Source: Paramecium tetraurelia
Lineage: Eukaryota; Ciliophora; Oligohymenophorea; Peniculida; Parameciidae
Reading direction: 5' to 3'
Length of the DNA: 64,000 bases
NCBI RefSeq assembly: GCF_000165425.1
Contig: NW_001799647.1
Coordinates: 266,323-330,322, forward strand
Below are positions 25,301 through 37,141 of the stretch, piece after piece. The notes under the pieces were generated by a model. That model was not told the DNA's origin. It worked only from the letters and a program-made list of their open reading frames with translations, and searched no databases. Each line of letters opens with the position of its first letter. The first letter of the stretch is position 1. Made by a program: the position numbers and the translations under genes.

Positions 25301-27111
25301 ATGATTCAAAACTCAGCTACTCAAAAGACTCTATCTATTAATAGTCCGAAGCATTTCGGAACAATATTCAAACGCAACTTGACTCTTGAAGATTAGCGAT
25401 TAAAGTCCATCTATCTCAAGGATAAGGAAACCATGTTTGAAGAAATTTAGTAACTTAAACAGGAAAAGAATAATCTCATTCTAAGTCTGCGCAAATAACA
25501 ATCCTAATTGTAATACTTCAAGAAGGAGGTAACTTAGTTTTAGCGAGACGAGGCAAGTCCAACATATAATTATACAAGATTGAAATAGAGTTATTTAGAG
25601 AGATTGGCTTCAATTCAGGTATTTATTGGAGAGTCTATTTAGGAAGAGAACTAAAAGTTGAAATAGGAATTAGGTCAGACTCAAAACTATTTGAAACAAC
25701 TCAAGAACCCTGTTGAATAATAGAACATCGATATTTATTGCATGCAATTGTCTGATGACAATGTACATCTCACCAAGATATTGGAATAATTCGAAATCAA
25801 AAATGATGAACTTTAAGTAAGCATTGATCTAGCAACCTTAGAAAATGAATAATAAACTGACCATCAAATTGAATGCACAAAATATGTAATGTCAGAAACT
25901 CAGAGGTTTGAACCAGCAATTGCTATTGGAAATCGATATTCTCAGAAGAAAAAACATCTCCTACGACAGCAAACCTTCACAAAGAGACATTTAGAAGGTC
26001 GATGAGAAAGTTTTGATTGAATTGGAACAAGCCAAAATTGACATAAGGAATTATCAATAGAAAGTTAAAAATTGGGAGAATAAATACAACAGTTTATTAG
26101 TGGAAGATCAAGAAAAGATCGCCTACTTAGAAAAAAAAAATAAGGAACTTTAAAAGTAAGTCTCTAGTTTAGAATTGCAAATTGAACAAGAAAAGTAATA
26201 GTACTAATAGATGCAACAATAACAATAACAACGGTTCTTGAGAAGAACAGTTGTATTGAAAAATCCTTAATTTTTTGATGAATAGGAATAAAAGAATAAT
26301 GAAAATGAAATTCAAATTAAAAAGAATATCTTAGTAGATAAAAATGATGTTTTGCCTATTGCTAAGAAAGTACGTCTAAGATTGATTGGCCTCAAAATGT
26401 CACTCAATGATGTGGAAAAGTACCTTTTGACAAGTGACAATTTGACCTTCAATTAATTAGAGGAAAATTTACATTAAAGTATATTTGGTTTGGAAGATTC
26501 GAATGAAATTCACATGTTAGCAGCCTACTTAGCTGATATTGAAGATGAAAATGAGAGTACTACAAGTAGTAGAGTTAGAAGTATATTTAAAACATTGATG
26601 GAAAATTACATCATTTTAAGTCATCAACAATTGGATACCATCAATTTCACTATTATGAACAAAAAATAGGAAATTTAAGAGGTTTTGATGAAGAAGTATC
26701 CTGAAACATTTACTAATGGATTCATGAAAATTGAAGTAACAATAATTTAATCAATAGATTTACCTTGACATACTAAGTCAATTAGATATACATTTTAGTA
26801 AAATAGAAATAGATCATCTCTAAGCTCTAATTACTAAATAAAATCGTTCTCCTAGAATTCTTCTATAATAAATTTATGCTCCCTTCTATATCCCAGAAAT
26901 TTAATTAAATAGCAATCCAAACATAGACGATGACGAATTGGCAAATCCACTTATTGGTGAAAATCCAATGCTGTCTGAGAATCCTTTATTCTCTGAAAAT
27001 CAAATGTCTGTATCTGTCGAAGATCATGAACAAATGAGCCTCCTAGATATCAAAATGTGTAATTCTCAAGAGTTAAAAAAGAAAAGCTAATCTGAATTGC
27101 CCTAAGTTTGA
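25301..27111 (+). CDS. Coiled-coil protein of unknown function
   Basis: 587 residues, not recognised. It starts MIQNSATQKTLSINSPKHF. Most of residues 30-330 is heptad-rich with Leu, Lys, Glu and Gln, predicted to form a long coiled coil. A more globular part follows (LRLIGLKMSLNDVEKYLL..., about residues 350-470), and the end is acidic and low-complexity (NPLIGENPMLSENPLFSEN). Introns of 25 nt (about 25816-25840) and 22 nt (about 26733-26754) restore frame. It is divergent from the cytochrome b5 gene with 175 bp between starts. Ciliary or centrosomal proteins often look like this, but nothing specific supports that here. Confidence 0.75.
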
Positions 27112-27853
27112 TTGTAATATATTTATTAAATTTTAACAATAATATAATTTAATAATTCTTTCTAAAAGAGAGTTGTTTGATTGTATATATTTTATTGTCT
27201 TCTTCAATTGATGATATTTAAAATGATCATTATAAGAAAAAATGATATAAAGAAAAATCATAAAACTACAAAAAGGGTTCTTCTATGAAATAATAGTCTC
27301 CCGCTATATCAAGTGTCTAGAAACAAGTTGTTAGCATTTTAGAAACTTTATTCTGTCAGCAATTTATGCTGGTATTACTTGAAGGTAATCACAGATAGTA
27401 TTATAATTAAATATTTTTATATTTTAATACAATTAAATATTTTCTTATAGAGGGTTGTAATATTTTTTCGGTTTGTGGGTTTTATCAATTGTAATTTGCA
27501 GAAGAATATCAGTGGTTGGATGTTTGGTTTTTGAATTTCATTACATTAACCACCAAGTTCTGTTGGATTAGTTATTTTGCTGTAATAGTAATATTTTATT
27601 GATTATATATACTAGATCTTTATTTAATTTAAATTGTGTTTAAATAAATGGAAATTTAGATAACCTTCAAGGAACTAGGATCTAGTTCTAATTCTGTAGA
27701 ATTGCCTGATGGTGAAAAGTATGAATCTTGTCAATGATTGATATTAAATTAATCAATTTCATTTTGTTTTTAAAATAAGATTTTTAAACAAATTACCTGC
27801 ATTTCTTTCAGATTAAAATAAATTAATAAACCAAAATCACATTACCATTTCTG
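27112..27853. other. Intergenic region, no clear gene
   Basis: 742 bp. One short open frame starts at 27648 (29 codons, MEIQITFKELGSSSNSVELP) but has no support beyond its own reading. The section 27430-27600 is less AT-rich than its surroundings and could be a noncoding RNA; I cannot match it to a known class. Confidence 0.35.
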
Positions 27854-28623
27854 ATGTACTCAAATTCTCATTTCTATAAACCCCCGTATCCCCCCTATCC
27901 TTATCAACATTTTTAATACCCCACGATGTACAATCACTTTTACTTCCCATATCATAACTAAATCCAGCAATTTAGACCAACTGTGTTCCATTAAGCACCA
28001 TTACCTGTTTAACAATAAACTTATATCACCATTTCAGATGATGAAGAGAGCATGCCCAAAAAGGAAGTGCAACAACAATCTTCTTCACAACCAATTCAGA
28101 GTTTGTAAACTCAAAAACAGATAGTGAGAATGCTGGATCTAGATTATCTCGAATCTTAAGGGAAGCTTTACGATTGTGAAAGTTCATCCCCGCCTCCAAT
28201 ACCAAAACGAATTATTTAAAAACCCCAGAAACCCATATACAGACAATAGAAGAAAAGAAAGTAAAAAAGTAAGCGATAGCCTGCAAAAAAAGCATTTCAA
28301 TATATTAAACAAGTTTAAATTAGTAAAACCAGATAATTACTTGATTTCCCATAATCCAGTGTCAAAGTAAGATTAATTAAAGTTTATGAAAAGAATGAGG
28401 ATTAATGTAAGTACCTCTTATCATTAATTTAGTTTTGAAACTCTATGAAATGTTAAGACTAAATTTTCCTTAGGCTAATGACGAAGATGTTGCTGTTATC
28501 CTCAATATCTGCGATAAGAACTATTCGAAAGCTGAATTATTGATACAAGAAAGCGGATGCTTCATTTCATAAATGTAATTTTATTCTCCTAAATCAAGCA
28601 TACAAGGATCAACAAATTCATGA
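27854..28623 (+). CDS. Small basic protein with a C-terminal CUE-like domain
   Basis: 247 residues. The N-terminal ~55 residues are Tyr/Pro/His-rich (KPPYPPYPYQHFQYP), then an acidic patch (SDDEESMP), then a very basic Lys/Arg/Gln stretch. The C-terminus reads YEMLRLNFPQANDEDVAVIL and NYSKAELLIQES, which follows the FP....... and helix pattern of CUE/UBA-like ubiquitin-binding domains. One 26-nt intron (about 28409-28434) joins the basic part to the CUE-like part and gives an exact codon count. A role as an adaptor that binds ubiquitin is inferred from the fold resemblance only. Confidence 0.7.
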
Positions 28624-28923
28624 AACTACTTATAGAAATGAATTTTTAAAATAAATATATTATTAATTAAAGCTAATAAAATTTCATAACATGACTAATT
28701 ATTCAATTATGCCAAGATGAGAACATTTCCAAATCATACACAATTTTTCTATCCTTCACCATTTAAATCCAATAAAAAGACATTATTTAATCTTAAATTC
28801 ATAACTTCACGATTCTTTTTGTTCTAAGTGTTAATTTATATCAATAATCAGGATTTTTGAATATTAAACAGTTTAATAATCTTAATAAAATTTACCTATA
28901 TTATAGATATTGAAAATAATATC
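28624..28923. other. AT-rich intergenic region
   Basis: 300 bp downstream of the CUE-domain gene. I see only short AT-rich frames and nothing that looks coding. Confidence 0.4.
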
Positions 28924-30450
28924 GTTTCTTATCAATTATGAAACAAAACAGTTGGAAATACAGTTCAAAGAGTCTTTGAATTAGATCAGGGTTTTTTAGA
29001 AAATTATTTTAATCATTTAATTGGTTCTATCAAAGGAGATGAACCTAAAATAATAAGAATAGATTCATTATCCTTATTAACACTATTTTCATTTATAATT
29101 AATTTAAAATAAAGGGTTTTGCAAGGGCTCTGGATTTTGAATTTTACTGTCTTTTGAATTGGTCTTATTCATAATTTAATGACATTTAATATGTAAGACC
29201 ATTAAAGTAGGTAATGGAAGTAGATTTTAGAGTGTATTGATTTTAAACATATGGGAATAAGATGATAATAACATTAATTGATAATGAAAAAATATATATT
29301 TATTAATAATAATAGTTAATTATTTCTTAAGCATTTTCAGTGTCAGCAAATAAATTCCTTATATGATGATAATTTAGTATTATTTAAAAAGAATTAAATG
29401 TTTATAAGCACACTAAACTTGTTATTAGAACTAAGAAAAGGCACTCTAGAATTAGACATCATAAAATAGCATTTATAATAGCATAGTTTAATGAATGAAA
29501 TAGAAATTAATGCATTGATGGACTTAACAAAATAAATAAAAGAATCAATCACTGATGATGAATAGAGGGTTGGGATTCTAAATGAAATTGATGCTATTTT
29601 ATTAAATATATTGTAAGAAAAAAGAGAGACCAATTCTAATACTGATAACTTTTTAAATTATGTACAATAAAGCAATTAAAATAATATCGGTATAGCAATA
29701 CTTAACAATTATGGCCAATTCAGTAAGATTATAACACAATATATCTAGTCTTGACTGATCAACTTACAAGAAATATTCTTGAATTAAATATATTGAAATT
29801 AGAAGCAGTTAACTTTTTTTCATTAATCAGCAAAGTCTCTTAAAATATGTTGAGGGAAAAATTTAATGACTGCTGTCTATTATAAAAGGGGAATGCAAAG
29901 TAAACCTTTTAATTGGCTATGTATTCAAAGAGAAATAAAAAAAAAAGTATTTAGTATTTGAAACAATTTGCTAAAGAAAAAGAAAAGAGGAAATTAAAAT
30001 ACTCTTTAGCGAAAAGTAAATTATTATCATTACATCGCAGATACAGATGCAGAACCAATATAATAAGAGCTAATCTTAATGGCAAAGTACTTAAAATCGC
30101 TGTAAGTCACAATATCAAAGACGAATCTATAATTACATGATGATTTTATAGAATCTTTCAGAGATTCAAATGATATACTACTACACAATCTATCTTCACT
30201 AATACCAAATTAATTAAACTAAGTGGCTGTCTGTGAGATATATGAATTGGATTAGCATCTAAATTTCAGTGTTGAAGCCTTGTTATCTGATCCTTTCATT
30301 AAGAAGAATGAAGGTATTATGTAATATGGATATTTATAGTAAAGTGGAGTAAATTAGTTAGGAAATTGGGTGGTTAGGAGCCGACTTATGAAGACTTTAT
30401 TATATGAGTATTTATATTATTTAAGAATGACTTGGAACAGAAATAATAAT
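28924..30450 (+). pseudogene. Decayed gene remnant(s), identity unknown
   Basis: Coding-like peptide blocks appear in changing plus-strand frames, separated by in-frame TGA. The blocks include RVFELDQGFLENYFNHLIGS (about 28966), an open frame 29284-29754 of 156 codons with MFISTLNLLLELRKGTLELD and ITDDEQRVGILNEIDAILLN, a basic block KEKEKRKLKYSLAKSKLLSL (about 29980) and SVEALLSDPFIKKNEG (about 30273). Small introns do not restore one continuous frame, which is why I call it decayed. The 29284-29754 frame could alternatively be a short intact gene. I do not recognise the family; the remnants may come from one or two genes. Confidence 0.45.
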
Positions 30451-30482
30451 TATAAACATTTTAATTAATGTTAAGACTGTCT

Positions 30483-31640
30483 ATGTGAACATACCTTCTT
30501 ATATTGAAGACTCAAACTACAGATAAAAGATGCCAAAATCACAACTTAAGATTGAAGGTAGAGGGAATGGTATAAAGACAAACATAATTAATTTACATGA
30601 GATTGCAAAAGCTTTAAATTTTCATGATGAATGTTTAGACATTTATTTAACTTCGAGCCCTTGAAATATTTTGGTTTCAAGTTTGGTTCCTAAACTTCTT
30701 ATAATTTAAAAATGACAACGATGTGACTTGTATTATAAATGAAGTATTTTAAGATATAATTGGACAAATTTATTGAGAAATACATTCTCTCTTAACAATG
30801 TAGATATCCAAAGATACATATGAAAATAAAAGGTGGCAAGATTATTTATGGGCAATGTGACTCTTGTTGAAATGTTAGCGATTTGGATAATACACATTGA
30901 TTGGGGAGTTATATTTAGAAGAATCCTCCCGGTGGAAATTAATCAATTAAGAATGGCTAAGATGAGGTTTAGATGATCAAGAGTGAAAATAAAGAGGACA
31001 AATAGAAAAAGAAGAAAATAGTGGCTGCAGAAGTAATATTGGATTCTGAATTGCTCGAAACCTTTTTAGTTCAATTGTGAGACACTTATAATCAATTAGT
31101 TGTCAATTAGAAACTAGACAATGATGTTGCTGATGTGATTTAGACTCAAGATATCAAGATGTTCAATCTGGATAAGCTTCTCAAAAATAGAGTTTGCTCT
31201 TTACAGCATGTTCGATGAAAATCCAACCAAAGCTTTTTGAAAGCAATTATGAGTTGCTGACTACACTACCTACTTCAATGATCTAGATCATTAATTGGCA
31301 TAATGTCATATGATCTTGAACATTCAATGCTTGATAAAGAAACCAAAAATTGATGATAAATATTTCGAAGCAGTCTTAAAAGGATTCTATGATTACTCTT
31401 ATGTCGATGAACAATGTTTGCTTTATTGGTTTGATAATTCTGAGGAGTGGAAAAATGGAGCAATGGAGGATTTCCTATTTAATGAAGAAATCGATAATCA
31501 TTACAGACAGACAATTGAGTGAACCAATGATCAATTGGATGAAGTATGATCATTCCTTTTATGATTATTTAGATCCTAAGCTGGATAGGAAGAGGAATAT
31601 TATGAAAAAGAAGCAGAAGGCAGAAGAGGGAGATGAATAA
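30483..31640 (+). pseudogene. EIF5: Broken copy of translation initiation factor eIF5
   Basis: eIF5 is the GTPase-activating protein of eIF2 in start-codon selection. Its parts are recognisable in order: NIPSYIEDSNYRQKMPKSQL then EGRGNGIKTNIINLHEIAKA (N-terminal domain), KYFGFKFGSQTSYNLKNDND, then FIEKYIL with the zinc-ribbon region and LDNTH.LGSYIQKNPPGG, and the C-terminal W2/HEAT part KIDDKYFEAVLKGFYDYSYV and EQCLLYWFDN. The copy is not functional as written. The start reads ATGTGAAC, one base short of ATG GTG AAC. The frame shifts at about 30660, 30775, 31210 and 31520. Several in-frame TGAs occur (for example after GQCDSC and after LDNTH), and a zinc-ribbon Cys is replaced by Ser (YILSQQC). 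Paramecium-size introns do not explain these breaks. A functional paralogue elsewhere in the genome is expected. Confidence 0.88.
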
Positions 31641-31831
31641 TAATTGCACATCAAGAATGTTCATTTATTATTGTATATATTCATAATAAACTCCATTTAA
31701 TATCAAATTTCTGTGTCTTATTTTAATGGTTACAAGAATACTAGTACTTCTTAGTTATATAACAATTTATAGTGTTGTTTAAATAAATAAAATATAATAG
31801 AAACTAATTAAATTGCTATTTGAATAAAAAT

Positions 31832-31836
31832 AAAAA
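31832..31836 (-). terminator. Pol III terminator of tRNA-Phe
   Basis: A run of five T on the tRNA strand directly after the discriminator base, followed by a second T5 run a few bases on. This is the standard RNA polymerase III stop signal. Confidence 0.8.
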
Positions 31837-31909
31837 TGGGAACAATGGGGATCGAACCCATGACATTAAGATCTTCAGTCTTACGCTCTCCCAACTGAGC
31901 TATACTCCC
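31837..31909 (-). tRNA. trnF-GAA: tRNA-Phe (GAA)
   Basis: 73 nt, no intron, CCA not encoded. Acceptor stem GGGAGTA pairs with TGTTCCC and the discriminator is A. The D arm is GCTC/GAGC. The anticodon arm TAAGA-CTGAAGA-TCTTA gives anticodon GAA. The T arm is ATGGG-TTCGATC-CCCAT. Internal A box (TAGCTCAGTTGG) and B box (GGTTCGATCCC) are intact, so the gene should be transcribed by Pol III. Confidence 0.98.
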
Positions 31910-32125
31910 AAAGTTAATACTTATCCAGCATTTCTCTTAATGAAGTAGCCAAACATAATTATTTAAACTTCTGTTATCATTCTATTAAACTATATAATGG
32001 TTAAATGGAAAATAAATATATTGTATTTATGCAATCGTTGTGTAAGTATACTTTGAAGATGCTCATATACTGGGACACATTTAATATCAGTAATCATATT
32101 GAAAATAACAATTATCTTATTTAAT

Positions 32126-32952
32126 TCAATCAACTTTTATGGAGGATTTACTTTGATCTTTTAAGACAGTGTTACTGAGTTTGAAATTACTTTTTGATTA
32201 GAATTACTTTAGATTTTCTTCGAATGAATCACCATAGAAACTATTTGGACTCCAAATTTATGGCTATGAATGTTTGTGCATTTCACTAAGCATAAATGTA
32301 ATAAATACGTAAAACTCAAAATTTAAGATGGATGATCATCAAAATATCCAGGTGAATACTTATTGGGCACAAATATTTTCAAAGCTTTTAGTCTTTTTTA
32401 TTAATTGATTTTCTTCTACAGACCAGTTTAAGAATCTAATAACATTTTGTATCTTTATTCCGAAAGTTGTTTATTGTATTCCTTCCAATACTCTTTGAAT
32501 TGCTTTTCCTTTTGACTCAATTTGCTTTCAGGCACCTCTCCAAAGCACTTCCCGTCCAAAAACTAATTCCTTCCAGTCTTTACTAAACAATAGTATCTAA
32601 ATTACTATCTTTAAGACCCTTTTCGAGATTTCTTTGAGGAGCAATAATATGACGTTTTAGGAAATCATCAATCAAAGGTTCCTTGCATAAAAAGATATCC
32701 AAATTCTTTCCAAATGGTCTCCCTTACAATTTATTTTGGGAATTGAACGCTAAACTTGATAGAAATAGAACCTTTTCTTTCAATAGTCTTGTATTTGTCT
32801 AAATCAGCAATTTCTTTTTGTCTTTTCTTCTTCGTGTCTCTGTAGCTATATATGACTTCCTTTTTATGCTATTCACTTGATTATCGAAGTAGGTCTTGAA
32901 GCTCAGACATGCGAAGAGGAGGTAGAGATAACTTCTTATCGTTTTCATTCAT
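32126..32952 (-). CDS. Conserved-looking protein of unknown function
   Basis: 248 residues, not recognised. It starts MNENDKKLSLPPLRMSELQD, has a Lys/Gln-rich helical section (KKKRQKEIADLDKYKTIERK), a compact part (INLDIFLCKEPLIDDFLKRH) and a Ser-rich end (KSSIKVD). Three introns of 22 nt, 35 nt and 23 nt (about 32718-32739, 32580-32614 and 32292-32314) are needed and give a whole codon number. It shares an 86-bp divergent promoter region with DCPS. A cytoplasmic protein is likely, since no signal or TM segment is seen. Confidence 0.7.
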
Positions 32953-33038
32953 CGGAATCTGTGATTATTACAGCACTTATGAAATTTAGTTGTTTTATTA
33001 AAAGAATATGGCAAATATTATTAAATATATATAATTAA

Positions 33039-33839
33039 ATGAACAGCGATTTACTTCAACAATTTAGACCTTCCCAAGTGATTAATTGGGACGATAATAC
33101 AAAGAGACTAATATTATTGGGCAGTTTGAATGATTAATGCGGCATTCTCATATTGCAGAAGAAACCCTTTGAAAAGGAAGTTCAACAACTTGCATTTGAT
33201 TAAGCTGTCCAATATTTCCACAATGATATTTATACAAAATATAATTGTCAGATGTTGAGTGATATTGATTGTGAATTGATCTGCCCTGCAAATTAGGTTC
33301 ATATTGACAAATATTCAAAATCTGATTCAGTTATCATTGAAGAAACCTATGATATGTACAAATAATCATAAATTATTTAAATGCCCTTGGATTGGGTCTA
33401 TAATATATTGGAAAAGAAGAAGGAGGTGGAAAATATTGTATTTGAAAATCAAACATTTTTAATTCTTAAAGATTATGTGTTTGTGAATTCTCAAAGCTTA
33501 GATGATTTGCATTTGTTGGCACTTCCCTTTTAAAGAGATATAAAATCATTGAGGGATTTAAATTAAGATCACGTTGCAATGTTGGAAGAAATGTATACTG
33601 AAGGCTTAAAAATAATTTCAGAAAAATACTAATTGGAGTCAAAATTTGTGAAAGTTTTCGTCCATTACTTGCCATCATTTTATCATTTTCATGTGCATTT
33701 CACTCACTCCAGTCAAATGGGATAGGCATTTCGAGATATTCCACTTTTATAGGTTATATAAAATATTAAATTAAAAAGCAATTACTATTAATCAGTTGCA
33801 CTTTAATATATATCAAAAGTAAGAATTAATTAGGCCTGA
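33039..33839 (+). CDS. DCPS: Scavenger mRNA-decapping enzyme DcpS (HIT family)
   Basis: 266 residues in one exon, no intron. DcpS hydrolyses the m7GpppN cap remnant left after 3'-5' mRNA decay. Landmarks: WVYNILEKKKEVENIVFEN, FLILKDYVF, LPFQRDIKSLRDLNQDHVAM and the HIT histidine triad in YLPSFYHFHVHFTHSSQMGQ, followed by DIPLLQVIQNIKLKSNYYQ. These are the DcpS C-terminal blocks in the usual order. The N-terminal domain-swapped part is shorter than in the human enzyme (337 residues), so the protein may lack part of it. The start MNSDLLQQFRPSQVINWDD is the first Met. It likely acts with the XRN1-like enzyme at the left end in mRNA turnover, but the two are unlinked. Confidence 0.93.
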
Positions 33840-33894
33840 TTTAACGTATGAATTTTATAAATTAAATCATAATATCCAAAAAATATTTATTCTT

Positions 33895-34835
33895 ATGCAA
33901 AATAAGTTCGTTTAAAAAGGAATATCAGAAATCCAGAAATATGCAAAGGCTCTTTTGGGAAATAAAAATTATGTCTAAAAGAAGCTAGCCCAAGATCCAG
34001 ACTATTTCACCAAGTTAGCCAAAGGCCAGAATCCAAAATATCTGTTAATCGGATGTTCTGATTCTAGAGCTCCTCCAAATGAATTGACAGAGACCGACCC
34101 AGGTGAAATCTTCATCCATCGTAACATAGCCAATGTTGTCAACATGACCGACTTAAACGTAATCATTTCTGAGTCAACTTTAGTTAAATTGTGTCATCTA
34201 GTATGCTGTGGAACATCTGAAGGTCCATAATATCATTATTATGGGTCATACATACTGTGGAGGAGTTAAGGCAGCCATGCAATAAGACTCTGTAGGTGGA
34301 TTATTAGATCTTTGGCTCAATAATATCAAACATGTTTATGAGAAGAATCAACATCTTGTGAATTAATTTGAAAATGAAAATGATAGAGTGGCTTGTTTGT
34401 CAAGCTTAAATGTCAGAGAATAAGTACTCAATATGTGGAAAAATCCAATTGTATAGAAATCTTGGGAAGTCGGACATCGTATCTTATTTTTACAAATTAT
34501 TAGCTGTTATGGTGCATGGATGGTTATTCAGAGTAGAAACAGGATATATTGAAGAATTGTAATTGGATGAGAATATTCCTGAAAGTTTATCTGACGTCTT
34601 TAGATTGAATTTCAAAAGTGCTTAACAAACAGCACAAGGACAGCAATCTAAGCAAAACGATGACCAATTAGCTTTACCAAGTTTAAACAGTTAAAAGTTC
34701 TAATAAATGCAAAGTAAGTTAGTAACCGAATTCAGAAAATACTCAAACCATTCTTAAGATTGTAATCATTAAATGGTTAACTAAATTTCTGGTATTCTTT
34801 AAAATGACCCCCATTTTAAAAAAGAGAATAAATGA
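33895..34835 (+). CDS. Beta-class carbonic anhydrase
   Basis: 296 residues. The enzyme interconverts CO2 and bicarbonate with one zinc. Zinc ligands and motifs: CSDSRAPPNELTETDPGEIF (Cys, Asp-Arg dyad), then HRNIANVVN, QYAVEHLKVHNIIIMGHTYC (His and Cys ligands) and GGVKAAMQ. The C-terminal part has VMVHGWLFRVETGYIEEL, the usual final beta-CA strand, then a Gln-rich tail of ~65 residues that normal beta-CAs lack. Two introns of 25 nt (34159-34183 and 34479-34503) are certain because they restore these motifs. The usual GHYGCGG is GHTYCGG here; the ligands are intact. No targeting signal is obvious, so it is probably cytosolic. It lies 55 bp downstream of DCPS on the same strand. Confidence 0.93.
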
Positions 34836-35234
34836 TTAATTATAATTAAAATAATTATAATTACTAATATTTTTTACTTATTTAAAAAAGATGACACAAT
34901 TAGATTTCCTGAATTATTGATATAGTGTAATAACTCTTTGAAATATCAATTGAAGTTGCAAGCCATTTAATAACATTTAATAAAAATTAGGAAAATCGAA
35001 ATATGTACTTACAAAAGAATTAAAGTACAGAACATATTTAAGTAAAATATTAATAAGTCAAGAGGTAAAATATCAAAAAAATTTCACTCGTTAAAGAAAA
35101 TTTTAAAATATTATCTCCAGTCGAAATACTTAACAATTCTTACTTCTGTAAATCAAAATCAAGATTAAATTAGAGTAATATTTCTATACAATGAAAGGAA
35201 TAAAAGTTCATAGAATTAATTTAAATATAAAAAT
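34836..35234. other. Convergent intergenic region
   Basis: 399 bp of very AT-rich DNA between two convergent stops. I see no open frame or RNA gene. Confidence 0.5.
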
Positions 35235-37141
35235 TCATAGATCAAGACGTTTACCAATTTTTTCTAAAAATTATGCTTCTGTGAGTGTTTGCATTTCTTC
35301 ATAAAATTAATTAAAATCCATATTAATGTCTTTAAATTCTAAGTACGGATTCAAACAGATCACAAGAAACCATCCCAATTAGAGTAAATCTTTATATACA
35401 GGATCAGAGTCTTTAGTTTATTTAATAGAAGATTTAATGACGTCTAAGCTTTCTTGCACGACTGATTGATAAAGTTATTAGAAGAAAGTATTTTGATCAA
35501 AGTTAACATCCAAGACTTACTTAATTTTGGATGCTCTTTTATTATCAGGTTAAGTAAGTTCTTTGTCAATGATTTGCTTTTCCTTCTTATAAATTTCCAA
35601 ATAGAAATCCTCTGTATGTTTAATGTCATTTTTGGTGACAGTTAATATTTTCTTATATTCTTGACTGATTAAGTACCTACCCCAGGTATCCCTATCAAAT
35701 TTATCAGGATTGGTGGACATTAATTAGTCATACATTCTTTTGAGGTGGACATTTTGATTTTTGGAGATACAAAAAATTGTTGAATAGTATAATTCTTGAG
35801 TCAATTTAAGTATTCCTTAATGTGACATCTTGATGATTTTTTAGATCACATAATTGAAGAAGAAAGCAATATTTCTTTCAAACAAAAAGTAAGTGTTATA
35901 TTTTAACATCGCTTTTCTACGTTTTTATTCAGTCTCATATTAATTAATAATTTTTAACCCCTATAAAGCAATAAATAAATGTGATACTTTCTCGTGATTG
36001 ATATCATCAACAGATTGTTTTTCCTCATTCCCTTGTGTTAATTGAGGAGTTGATGGTTCTTAAAGAATCTATTCAGGTTGATCTAAATAACCCACCACCA
36101 GATTCATTTCCAAGTACAATTTATTGAGACTCTCAGAACGCGATAACTCGTCCTTCTCCTTCATCAACTACTCCAAATTATTCTTTATCTAAGCTTCCTA
36201 AATCTGTATGATTTCGTGATTGAAGATTTATTCCCAGGAATACCTATCCTAAAAATAGTTAAGCCACATATCCTTACTTTCTCTTGAACGACCAACATAT
36301 GTTTTAGCAATTGCTTAATTTTATCACTCCTGACTGGAGCTTCTGGAATAAGTAAGGCGGTTTTCTTGATATTCTGTAACAAATTGTATTGATTGTCTCC
36401 GTCCCAAGGAGGTTTTCCGTAAAGCATTTCATATAGCATCACTCCCATTGACCAGACATCGCATTTGGAAGAAAACGGTTACCCCTCCAAGATTTAAGGT
36501 GCCATATATAAGGGAGATCCCACTCTTGAAAAATAGGCAGGATCTATTTGATTTAACTACTTATTTTACCATTCATTCCAGTGTCAATCACTCGAGCGAA
36601 TCCAAAATCAGTAATTTTAGCAACACCTTTATGCAGCAATATATTAGCGGGTTTGATATCTCTGTGTATTATTTTGAGTTAATGGAGTGTTCGGAATCCT
36701 TCAACTAAATGTTTCAAAAAGATGACTGCCTCAACCTGAGAAATTAAAATATATATAAAATAGTTTTACTTCACTTAATCTCCTGCCATATTTTGTTGAT
36801 AAGTATTTCTTCAAATCCCCGTCGTGACAATACTCCAAAAATAGATACAAATAGTGTGGTGTTCTGGCCACGTCGTACAATTTAACGATATGAGGATTAT
36901 TGGCCTATTACAAAATAGATATCTCTCTTTTAATGTGTTCTACCATCTTGGCTGAGTCTTTGATACTCTAAAATCATTATTCTTATTTTCTTACAGCAAT
37001 CGATATTGCCTTTACAGCAACCTGCTTCGTTTCATCATTTTTTTTAAATCCCCTATACACTGTTCCAAATGCCCCACTTCCCAGCTTCTAATTCACAATA
37101 ATGTATTTATCAATCTATTTAGTAATCCATTCTTCTGCCAT
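35235..37141 (-). CDS. Ser/Thr protein kinase, ULK/ATG1-like
   Basis: 596 residues. The kinase domain occupies about residues 10-275: KLGSGAFGTVYRG (P-loop), VAVKAISI (Lys), IIHRDIKPANILL (catalytic loop), ITDFGFARV (DFG), GSPLYMAPQILEG (activation/P+1 loop) and CDVWSMGVMLYEMLYGKPPW. The APE Glu is Gln. The motif set and the ~320-residue helical C-terminal tail resemble the ULK/ATG1 group that starts autophagy, though ciliates have many such kinases. Introns: 27, 34, 26 and 29 nt, all GT...AG, giving an exact codon total. The ATG at 37141 gives MAEEWITKQIDKYIIV, with the kinase starting at once. Confidence 0.9.

Noticed and set aside
27301-27600. Possible snRNA/snoRNA in the intergenic region
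   Set aside because: Composition differs from surroundings, but no box motifs or known snRNA sequence could be identified.
36448-36708. 86-codon plus-strand open frame
   Set aside because: Antisense to the catalytic core of the kinase gene.
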